Below, piece after piece: positions 26,756-32,774 of a stretch of DNA of 32,774 bases. Position 1 is the stretch's first letter. Each line of letters opens with the position of its first letter. The notes under the pieces are model-generated. The model saw only the letters and a list, made by a program, of their open reading frames with translations. It was not told the origin of the DNA and did not search any database. Location: positions 1 to 32,774 of IMG/VR virus record IMGVR_UViG_3300027969_000278; one strand, given 5' to 3'. Position numbers and translations under genes: made by a program. The DNA is from a virus.

Positions 26756-28533
26756 TGGATTTAAGAGTATTAACATTTGCGGAAGCTAAGCAGCCTGAAT
26801 TTAAAGAAAAGAAGGGAGAGGGCTATATTCAGTATGGAGACCGCAATGACTATCCTAATTATTTGGTTGACCTATTCAACAAGTCAGCTAAACATAATGC
26901 GATTGTAAAAAGCAAGGTTCACTATATTAGCGCGAATGGTTGGAAAGGCAGTCCAGAGGCAGAGGGATTTATTCAAAAGGTTAACAGAATGGAAAGTCTT
27001 AATGACTTAACCCGCAAAGTTTCCTTAGATGCTGAATTATTTGGTGGATATTATTTAGAAATTATATGGTCAGTAACCAAGCAATTAGCTGAAGTATGGC
27101 ATTGCGATTACACTAAGATCAGAACTAATAAAGACAATACTCAGTTTTGGTATAAAGAAAAATGGGATGATAGAAACGAAAAGGCTATGGTTTATCCTGC
27201 CTTTAATGCTAACAACCCCGTAGGTAAACAAATACTTTATATTAAAGAATACCGCCCTAATATGGGCTTCTATTCATTGCCGGGTTACTTTGGTGCGCTT
27301 AATTATATTGAATCAGACATTGAGATTTCTAAGCACGTTTTAGGAAATGCTCAAACAGGATTCAGCGCAAGTAAATTAATTACCCTTCCAAATGGTGAGC
27401 CTTCGGATGAAGAAAAGCGTAATATTGAAAAGCGTTTTACAAGTAGGTTTAGCGGATCGGATGGCAAAAAGTTTATTTTAGCTTTTGTTAATGATAGTGC
27501 AAGGAAGCCAATAGTTGATGATCTGGGAACTTCTGATATTACAAAAGAGGATTTTGGTCGCGTGGATTCATTGATACAGACAAATATATTTTCAGGGCAT
27601 CAAATTACAACGCCGTCAATTTTTGGTATTGCAGAGGCAGGAAAATTAGGTAGCCGTTCTGAGATGAGGGATGGTTATGAGATATTTAAAAACACCTATG
27701 TAAATAGCAAACAAATGCATCTTGAAAGTGTATTTAATATGTTGGCTAAATATAAAGGGATTGAAGAACCTGAATTACTTATAATTCCAACCGAGCCTAT
27801 TGGCTTTGAGTTTACCGAAAACATACTAAAAGAAATAGCGCCAAAAGAATGGTTACTTGAAAAGGCGGGTATTGATATTAGTAAATACCAACCCGTTGCC
27901 CAACAAGCGCAGTTTTCAGACGAATTTAGCGTGTTTTTTGAGTTTGGAGACGCAAAGGATAGCTTTAATGTTTGGAGGTCAAGAACGCGCTATAATGACG
28001 ATTCAGAATATCAAATGTTTGCAGAGGTGAACCAATTACAGGCGAATGTGCTTGATTTGATGTCTAAGGATAAAAGAATTACGCCAGATGTATTGGCTAC
28101 AACGCTTGAACAAAGCGAAGATACTATAAAGCAAGTTATTAAAACATTAATAGCAAACGGGTATATTCAACCAAGCGAATATGTTATTGGCGAGGGGATT
28201 GATAGCAATACAATTATTGAGCATACACTTACAGAGCCATTAGCGGATATATTAACAAAAATTAAACCACAAACTAAAGAGTTACTAATTAGATATTCTT
28301 ATGAGTGGAAGCAAGGCTTTACAAATAAAGATATAGATACAAGCAGACCTTTTTGTAAATATTTATTAACTGCTGACAAAATGTATAGCCGTTCTGAAAT
28401 AGAAACAATTAGTGCGCGTTTAGGATATTCTGTTTGGGATCGCGGAGGTGGTTGGTACACAAAACCAAATACTAATGAACATTCCCCAAGTTGCAGACAC
28501 GAATGGGTTTCAAATATAGTAACAAGAAAATAA
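26755..28533 (+). CDS. Portal protein with C-terminal winged helix and Cys/His extension
   Basis: 592 residues. The first ~370 are portal-like: Tyr-Gly-Asp-Arg-Asn-Asp-Tyr-Pro near 27-34, a clip/stem region with Ala-Glu-Leu-Phe-Gly-Gly-Tyr-Tyr-Leu-Glu, and Ser-Ile-Phe-Gly-Ile-Ala with Arg-Ser-Glu-Met around 288-304. A winged-helix-like segment lies at 425-472 (Leu-Ala-Thr-Thr-Leu-Glu-Gln-Ser-Glu-Asp-Thr-Ile). The last 80 residues carry Asp528-Thr-Ser-Arg-Pro-Phe-Cys534, Arg563-Gly-Gly-Gly and Cys580-Arg-His582-Glu-Trp, reminiscent of the end of Mu gpF-type minor head proteins. Thus portal and minor head functions may be fused. The portal forms the DNA entry ring of the head. Confidence 0.8.
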   Translation: MDLRVLTFAEAKQPEFKEKKGEGYIQYGDRNDYPNYLVDLFNKSAKHNAIVKSKVHYISANGWKGSPEAEGFIQKVNRMESLNDLTRKVSLDAELFGGYYLEIIWSVTKQLAEVWHCDYTKIRTNKDNTQFWYKEKWDDRNEKAMVYPAFNANNPVGKQILYIKEYRPNMGFYSLPGYFGALNYIESDIEISKHVLGNAQTGFSASKLITLPNGEPSDEEKRNIEKRFTSRFSGSDGKKFILAFVNDSARKPIVDDLGTSDITKEDFGRVDSLIQTNIFSGHQITTPSIFGIAEAGKLGSRSEMRDGYEIFKNTYVNSKQMHLESVFNMLAKYKGIEEPELLIIPTEPIGFEFTENILKEIAPKEWLLEKAGIDISKYQPVAQQAQFSDEFSVFFEFGDAKDSFNVWRSRTRYNDDSEYQMFAEVNQLQANVLDLMSKDKRITPDVLATTLEQSEDTIKQVIKTLIANGYIQPSEYVIGEGIDSNTIIEHTLTEPLADILTKIKPQTKELLIRYSYEWKQGFTNKDIDTSRPFCKYLLTADKMYSRSEIETISARLGYSVWDRGGGWYTKPNTNEHSPSCRHEWVSNIVTRK

Positions 28534-28534
28534 A

Positions 28535-29128
28535 ATGAGCAAAAACACATTATTCATATCAGTACAATCTATTAAAGATAGAACAGGGCTTCACGCTAAC
28601 GTAGAAGAAAAATTAGTATTGCCTGAAATTAAGACGGCGCAAGATATGTATATTTTGCCTGCTTTAGGTTCTGCATTATACAATGAATTACAAACGGCAG
28701 TAGATGCAAATACATATACGCAATTACAAACAACGTTATTAGACGACTACATTGTAGATTGTTTAATTTATTTTGTTATGTCAGAACTTCCACAGGGTTT
28801 ATCATATCAGTTTTACAATAAGGGTTTAATAAGAAAGACAGGCGAGAATCAGGAAAGCCCTTCAATGCAGGATATGATTGACGTTGCAAATAGATACAGA
28901 GCAAGAGCAGAATTTTATAAACAAAGATTAATAAAGTATTTGAAACAAAACAATGCTTCTTATCCTAATTACTTAAACTTTGGTAGCGGCATTGATTCAA
29001 TTAAACCTGACAATGAGGGTTACACGGTTTCAATGTATTTAGGTGATGCTTGTTGCAATGATGATTATGAGGGTAAGAATAAAAAAACTTTTGAAGAAAG
29101 GTATCAGGGAAATATTGGTTGCTGCTAA
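28535..29128 (+). CDS. Head-tail connector-like protein (DUF6712-like)
   Basis: 197 residues, starting one base after the portal stop. The pattern Ile-Lys-Thr-Ala-Gln-Asp-Met-Tyr-Ile-Leu-Pro-Ala-Leu-Gly at 32-45, then Asp-Asp-Tyr-Ile-Val-Asp-Cys-Leu-Ile-Tyr-Phe-Val-Met at about 70-82, and a helical end with a tyrosine/asparagine-rich tail, is that of the Bacteroidota phage DUF6712 family. Position after the portal suggests an adaptor that plugs the head. The Cys-rich end (Ala-Cys-Cys-Asn and Gly-Cys-Cys) is unusual. Confidence 0.72.
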   Translation: MSKNTLFISVQSIKDRTGLHANVEEKLVLPEIKTAQDMYILPALGSALYNELQTAVDANTYTQLQTTLLDDYIVDCLIYFVMSELPQGLSYQFYNKGLIRKTGENQESPSMQDMIDVANRYRARAEFYKQRLIKYLKQNNASYPNYLNFGSGIDSIKPDNEGYTVSMYLGDACCNDDYEGKNKKTFEERYQGNIGCC

Positions 29129-29131
29129 TAT

Positions 29132-29260
29132 ATGAGTAAACAAGTAACAATAAAAAACCAAACTAAACTAAAAGTTTATTTGGAAAAAGCAAAAAAGAAT
29201 GACACTAAATCAAATAGTGAAAGAATTAACAAAGATAGGCAACGACCACGAGCAAATTAA
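29132..29260 (+). CDS. Small basic protein, 42 residues
   Basis: ATG at 29132, three bases after the connector stop; stop at 29258-29260. Strongly basic (Lys/Arg about a third), beginning Met-Ser-Lys-Gln-Val-Thr-Ile-Lys. It overlaps the following gene by 62 bases in another frame, so the distal half could be a shadow. Without it, the gap between connector and next gene would be 70 bases, long for this genome. Confidence 0.45.
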   Translation: MSKQVTIKNQTKLKVYLEKAKKNDTKSNSERINKDRQRPRAN

Positions 29261-29648
29261 TTACGTCTATTTTGGTGATGTCTGGGAACGTATAAGCAAT
29301 GGCGAGGTAACTTATCCTGCTATGTTTTTTACGTTGACAGGCGCAAATTATGGCGCTAAGGAAATAGCTTTCTCATTTAGTCTTTACTTTATGGATCGTA
29401 TGCTTATGGAAGAAACAAACGAAACGGAAGTTTTATCAGATATGACACAGGTTGCGGGTGATGTAGTGGCGCAGCTAAGATACCCAGAGGATTATTCTAT
29501 TGTAACTTGGACTTTAAGTCAAAACTTACCCGTTACATTTTATACAGAAAGTGATCCTGATTTATTAGCAGGGGTAAAATTAGATGCAACATTAACCGTG
29601 CCATTTATTAACAATAGGTGTCAAGTACCTTCAAATTATACTTTTTAA
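29199..29648 (+). CDS. Putative tail terminator or head completion protein
   Basis: 149 residues. Helix-beta pattern with Leu-Asn-Gln-Ile-Val-Lys-Glu-Leu at the start, then Val-Tyr-Phe-Gly-Asp-Val-Trp-Glu-Arg, and several beta strands, with Tyr-Pro-Ala-Met-Phe-Phe-Thr-Leu at about 38-45. An alpha/beta fold with this length after a connector gene fits tail terminator proteins (lambda gpU-like) that close the tail tube. No strict family motif was identified. The stop overlaps the fibre start (TAATG). Confidence 0.58.
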   Translation: MTLNQIVKELTKIGNDHEQINYVYFGDVWERISNGEVTYPAMFFTLTGANYGAKEIAFSFSLYFMDRMLMEETNETEVLSDMTQVAGDVVAQLRYPEDYSIVTWTLSQNLPVTFYTESDPDLLAGVKLDATLTVPFINNRCQVPSNYTF

Positions 29649-31825
29649 TGGAATCAAAAAAAATTAATCAATTAGCGACAGAACTTGCGCCAGATTTATC
29701 AGACCTTACGATTATAGGCGACCCTACAACAGGGATAAGTAAAAAGATTACGTTATCACAAATGGCGTCTTTGTTTACGGGAACAGTTGAAGAATACGCA
29801 AACCTTGCTGCATTCCCTTTGGTGGGCGTTGCAGATACTATTTATGTCGCTAAAGATACAAACGTTATTTATAGATGGGATTCTACTGCTTATGTAGTTT
29901 TATCCCCTAATATTATTGCGTCACTTGTATTTAATGATGCGAATGGATTTGATGGAACTATTGCTTTGGTTGGTTCAGTTGCGACTTTAACAATTACGAC
30001 TGCATTAACAACAGGTTCAGTTAGTTTTATAGGTGCTTCAGGTGCTTTATTAGAAGATAATACAAACTTTTTTTGGAATAATACTAATAAACGATTAGGT
30101 ATTGGTACAAATACACCAGGTACAAAATTAGATGTACACGGTACAGGTACAATTGTACAAATAAATGGTACTACAACAAATAATGCTTTTATATCTTTTC
30201 AAAATGCAGGTGTAAGCAAATGGACTATTGGTAATGTTCAGGCAGACCATAGATTTAGAATTTATAGTGAAGCAAATAGTGCTGAATTAGTTTCAGTTTT
30301 ACAAACAGGAGAATTTGGTATTGGTATTGCAAACCCATTAACAAAACTTCATATTTTTGGTGGCGCAAGTGCATTAATTGCAAATTTAGATGCAAATGTT
30401 TCAGTTGCAAAATCAATTAGTTTTCGTTCAGGTAATAGTTCAAGAATAAACTTAGAAGTTTCAGGTACAGAATCAGGTACAAATGCAGGTGCAAACTTTT
30501 ATTTACGTGCATATACAGACGCAGGTGCTTTATTAAGTACACCTTTAACTATTGCTCGTTCAACAGGTGAAGCAACCTTTGCAAATAATGTTTATGCATT
30601 AGGTTTTTTCTTTAATTCAACAATTCCGCAAGGTTCTATTTTCTTTGCAGGTGCTTCTAATCAAATTACACAAAATCAACCTAAGTTTTATTGGGATAAT
30701 ACAAATAATAGATTAGGTATTGGTACAAATACACCACAAAGAAGTTTACATATAATAAATGCTTCAGATACACGATTAATGATTTCTGATAGCGCAGTTA
30801 GTTCAACAACAGGTTTATATATAAGACAATATGGTTCAAAAGCATCAATTGTAAACCAAAGTAATGATATATTCCAATTAGCTACAAATGATACTTATTT
30901 TATGACCGCAACAACTGCGGGAAATATCGGGTTTAATACAGATACACCAAATAGGGCAGGTTTAACAAGTGGAATTACTGTTGTAACAATTGCACCTGCT
31001 TCAACAACAACTGAACGTTGGGGTGCATTAGAATTATGTGGAAATAGAACTTCAGGCGAAAATCAAGTTGGTTCTTTATATTTTACAAATATCAATACAA
31101 CAAATACTGCAATTGCTTTAATACAAGCTATTAATGGTGCAAGTTCAGTTTCGCAAGGTAGTTTATTATTTTATACTAATAGTGGTACTCTTACGGAAAA
31201 AATGCGTATTTTATCAACAGGTCAAATCGGAATTGGTACTCAAACAGTTGATTCAACAATTTCAGTTGATATACAAAATGCAAGTCCAACTTCAAATAAT
31301 GTATTTTTAAGAATTAAAAATAATGCAGGAAGTGAAGATTGCGGAATTAAAATATCAGGTACTTTTGGTACTGCATACGAGCATACATTTGGAGTAAATA
31401 CACTTATATCTTCAGGTGATTTAGTTTTTCACAATTCAAATACTTTAGGATATCGTTGGTATGTTGATGGTAATAATAAATTACAACTTACAAGTGATGG
31501 AAATTTAACCGCTTCAGGTACTACAAAATCAAGCAGTTTTAATACTGCAACAGGTTCAGCAAGTATTATAACACAATCAAGTGGTTGGTCAACTTTTTAT
31601 ACAGTAAGTAATTATCAAAATGCTATTTATTTAGTTACTTTACAACTTAATGGATATGCAGGTTATACTGCTTATGCAACAATATGTCAAAATGATAGTT
31701 CATTAATAATTATGAATCAATATAATAGTACGGCTCAAATACAAATATCAGGATTAAATATACAAGGCACACAAAATAGTGGTTCTACACAATCAATGCA
31801 ATATAGAATAATAAAAATAGCATAA
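29648..31825 (+). CDS. Tail fibre-like protein, 725 residues
   Basis: Starts at ATG 29648, overlapping the previous stop; an upstream in-frame GTG lies in the previous gene. The N-terminal ~100 residues (Ile-Asn-Gln-Leu-Ala-Thr-Glu-Leu, later Ile-Tyr-Arg-Trp-Asp) are a likely attachment domain. The remainder is beta-rich with two copies of Arg-Leu-Gly-Ile-Gly-Thr-Asn-Thr-Pro and further Gly-Ile-Gly units, typical of fibre shafts. No S74 chaperone domain is visible at the end. The distal part shows different codon use, mostly GGT for Gly. It should bind the host surface. Confidence 0.75.
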   Translation: MESKKINQLATELAPDLSDLTIIGDPTTGISKKITLSQMASLFTGTVEEYANLAAFPLVGVADTIYVAKDTNVIYRWDSTAYVVLSPNIIASLVFNDANGFDGTIALVGSVATLTITTALTTGSVSFIGASGALLEDNTNFFWNNTNKRLGIGTNTPGTKLDVHGTGTIVQINGTTTNNAFISFQNAGVSKWTIGNVQADHRFRIYSEANSAELVSVLQTGEFGIGIANPLTKLHIFGGASALIANLDANVSVAKSISFRSGNSSRINLEVSGTESGTNAGANFYLRAYTDAGALLSTPLTIARSTGEATFANNVYALGFFFNSTIPQGSIFFAGASNQITQNQPKFYWDNTNNRLGIGTNTPQRSLHIINASDTRLMISDSAVSSTTGLYIRQYGSKASIVNQSNDIFQLATNDTYFMTATTAGNIGFNTDTPNRAGLTSGITVVTIAPASTTTERWGALELCGNRTSGENQVGSLYFTNINTTNTAIALIQAINGASSVSQGSLLFYTNSGTLTEKMRILSTGQIGIGTQTVDSTISVDIQNASPTSNNVFLRIKNNAGSEDCGIKISGTFGTAYEHTFGVNTLISSGDLVFHNSNTLGYRWYVDGNNKLQLTSDGNLTASGTTKSSSFNTATGSASIITQSSGWSTFYTVSNYQNAIYLVTLQLNGYAGYTAYATICQNDSSLIIMNQYNSTAQIQISGLNIQGTQNSGSTQSMQYRIIKIA
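30093..30118 (+). repeat. 26-base exact direct repeat in fibre gene, copy 1
   Basis: Identical to 30711-30736, starting GATTAGGTATTGG and ending ACACCA. It encodes the repeated Arg-Leu-Gly-Ile-Gly-Thr-Asn-Thr-Pro shaft unit. The 618-base spacing (206 codons) keeps frame, so recombination between copies would delete a shaft segment without breaking the gene. Confidence 0.85.
30711..30736 (+). repeat. 26-base exact direct repeat in fibre gene, copy 2
   Basis: Second copy of the repeat described at 30093-30118, identical at the base level and in the same reading frame. Flanking codons differ, for example in the preceding Asn-rich segment, so the identity is limited to the shaft-unit core. Confidence 0.85.
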
Positions 31826-31826
31826 A

Positions 31827-32114
31827 ATGAAAAAAATACAAACAATTAAAATTTGGTATAATGGTTCTTTTTTAGATGCAGTAAAAATAAAATTAAATGC
31901 AACTGACAATATTGAAAATTCAGCAACATTTAATTATTCATTATTTGATATAAATGGAACTGAATTAACTTCAGGTTCTTTAATAATGGAAGGCAAAGAT
32001 TATATTGATTGGTTAGAAAATAAATATGCTTGGGATTGGGCTGCTAATAAATTAAATATTATTTTATTATCTGACGAAGAATTACCGAAAATTGAAATAA
32101 TAGAATCAAAATAA
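31827..32114 (+). CDS. Small protein downstream of tail fibre, 95 residues
   Basis: ATG at 31827 after AAA, one base after the fibre stop. Beta-rich N-terminus (Lys-Ile-Trp-Tyr-Asn-Gly-Ser-Phe-Leu-Asp-Ala-Val) and a helix containing two Trp residues (Tyr-Ala-Trp-Asp-Trp-Ala-Ala-Asn) near 68-75. Codon use resembles the distal fibre, which suggests the two came together. Could be a fibre assembly chaperone or tail-associated protein. No family recognised. Confidence 0.55.
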   Translation: MKKIQTIKIWYNGSFLDAVKIKLNATDNIENSATFNYSLFDINGTELTSGSLIMEGKDYIDWLENKYAWDWAANKLNIILLSDEELPKIEIIESK

Positions 32115-32521
32115 TGACTATATTTTTAACCATAGTATTTTTAGTTCACTTAATTAGTTGGGTTTTATATCAAAAGCACCAATTTAAAGAACGCGACCTT
32201 TACAAAATAAATTCACAGGAAGCATACGAACAAAATAAAAAATGGCATTTTTGGAAGGGTATAAACCATATTTCAGTTTATGTTTTAGTATGGTCGCTTT
32301 ATGGTTTTTGGTCAATGTTTTTATTTGCGACTGCATTTTGGTTTGGCTTTGACATTCTTTGCAATGTTATTGTTTTAAAAAGACCTGCGTTTTATGTAGG
32401 GGTAACGGCTGAAACAGATAAATTTATTAGAAAGGTAGCTGAATTTATAAAAATTAAACCTGAATATACTTCGGCATTGATAAAAGTATTAATTTTACTA
32501 ATATTAATCATTATAAAATAA
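32114..32521 (+). CDS. Multi-pass membrane protein, 135 residues
   Basis: Hydrophobic segments at about 2-17, 52-67, 70-85 and 117-134, with a charged segment between the first two. The start overlaps the previous stop (TAATG). Position after the fibre genes and before a truncated gene leading towards the lysis region suggests a membrane or entry-related role, such as superinfection exclusion, but there is no motif to support it. Confidence 0.55.
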   Translation: MTIFLTIVFLVHLISWVLYQKHQFKERDLYKINSQEAYEQNKKWHFWKGINHISVYVLVWSLYGFWSMFLFATAFWFGFDILCNVIVLKRPAFYVGVTAETDKFIRKVAEFIKIKPEYTSALIKVLILLILIIIK

Positions 32522-32525
32522 AACT

Positions 32526-32774
32526 ATGAAAAAGTACAAAGACCTATTGGAATTAGTAAACAATCTAAACCAAGCAATCGTTAATGAGCAGGTAAAAGGC
32601 GAAGACACAAAAGTTTCACAAAAACTTGGTAAACTTGCTAAAAAACTTGAAAAACATTTAAACGATTACAACGAACAAGTTGAAGAAATCAGAATTGATA
32701 ATGCTTCAACAGATGACAAAGGCGTTATTTTAAAAGATGAAAAAGGCGGTTATAAGTTTAGTAAGGACGGATTG
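32526..32774 (+). CDS. Helical protein, truncated by window edge
   Basis: ATG at 32526; frame open to the last base (83 codons visible). The N-terminal 55 residues are helical and charged, rich in Lys, Leu, Glu and Asn (Leu-Glu-Leu-Val-Asn-Asn-Leu-Asn-Gln-Ala), followed by an Asp/Lys-rich segment (Asp-Asp-Lys-Gly-Val-Ile-Leu-Lys-Asp-Glu-Lys-Gly-Gly). No family recognised. If the genome is circular, this frame does not read into the partial gene at the left edge, so it would have to end independently. Confidence 0.6.
   Translation, partial: MKKYKDLLELVNNLNQAIVNEQVKGEDTKVSQKLGKLAKKLEKHLNDYNEQVEEIRIDNASTDDKGVILKDEKGGYKFSKDGL

Noticed and set aside
1131-28550. Reading frames of 60-116 codons on the minus strand
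   Set aside because: All lie opposite well-supported + strand genes, show hydrophobic or Ser/Phe-rich composition typical of complementary AT-rich coding sequence, and match no family.
29618-31825. Diversity-generating retroelement acting on the tail fibre
   Set aside because: No reverse transcriptase gene and no template/variable repeat pair with adenine-biased differences was found. The 26-base repeat is exact and short.
1-32774. Circular genome closed at the window edges
   Set aside because: The truncated right-edge frame does not continue into the frame entering at the left edge and no terminal repeat was seen, so completeness cannot be claimed.

Overview
The window is a nearly gap-free stretch of a tailed double-stranded DNA phage (Caudoviricetes) whose host is very probably a member of the Bacteroidota. 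All credible genes lie on the + strand, most adjoin by ATGA or TAATG overlaps or short gaps, and the sequence is AT-rich. The host inference rests on three things: A-rich translation starts with hardly any Shine-Dalgarno sequences, two promoters of the Bacteroidota TAnnTTTG type, and protein families (XkdF-like protease, DUF6712-like connector, Lin1244-type replication protein) in forms typical of Bacteroidota phages. A gene truncated at each edge shows that the window is an internal piece of a genome or a linearised circle. No integrase, repressor or lysogeny module is visible. An 809-residue tape measure with tail tube and tail terminator candidates fits a long-tailed, probably siphovirus-like, virion.

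Layout. 1-1288: lysis (spanin-like and holin-like membrane proteins, M15 peptidase endolysin). 1288-6350: DNA metabolism (3'-5' exonuclease with zinc ribbon, ERF annealing protein, DnaA domain IV protein, Lin1244/DUF4373 protein, VRR-NUC-like nuclease), split by a terminator and a promoter at 2.5 kb. 6328-7267: sigma-like factor and small proteins. 7269-10197: LpxA-like acyltransferase, GT2-type and GT4-type glycosyltransferases and a three-part HAD protein. 10181-11885: HNH nuclease, small basic protein, ParB-like and Mom-like DNA modification pair, and a compact tRNA-Gly. 11915-13428: terminase small and large subunits. 13498-15772: a second promoter, a C5-cytosine methyltransferase and a chain of very small genes. 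15759-23013: tail assembly chaperone with a possible -1 frameshift, tail proteins, tape measure. 23048-25824: XkdF-like protease, scaffold, major capsid protein, putative tail tube. 25825-26380: a 556-bp non-coding region filled with hairpins. 26381-32774: small structural protein, portal, connector, putative tail terminator, tail fibre, membrane protein and a truncated gene.

How it works together. The ERF protein, exonuclease, DnaA-like and Lin1244-like proteins would support recombination-dependent replication. The sigma-like factor could redirect host polymerase, and a CTATTTA box five bases before three structural-module starts is a candidate target. The Mom/ParB pair and the C5 methyltransferase would chemically protect phage DNA. 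The acyltransferase and glycosyltransferases could modify host surface glycolipid, the virion or DNA. The head and tail genes are in an unusual order, with tape measure before protease and capsid, and portal after capsid.

The most unusual region is 25.89-26.34 kb: about 15 closely spaced inverted repeats with six copies of GTAACAT in both orientations, inside an otherwise compact structural operon. It is a candidate replication or packaging locus, operator array or structured RNA. All functional assignments come from reading motifs; no database search was run.
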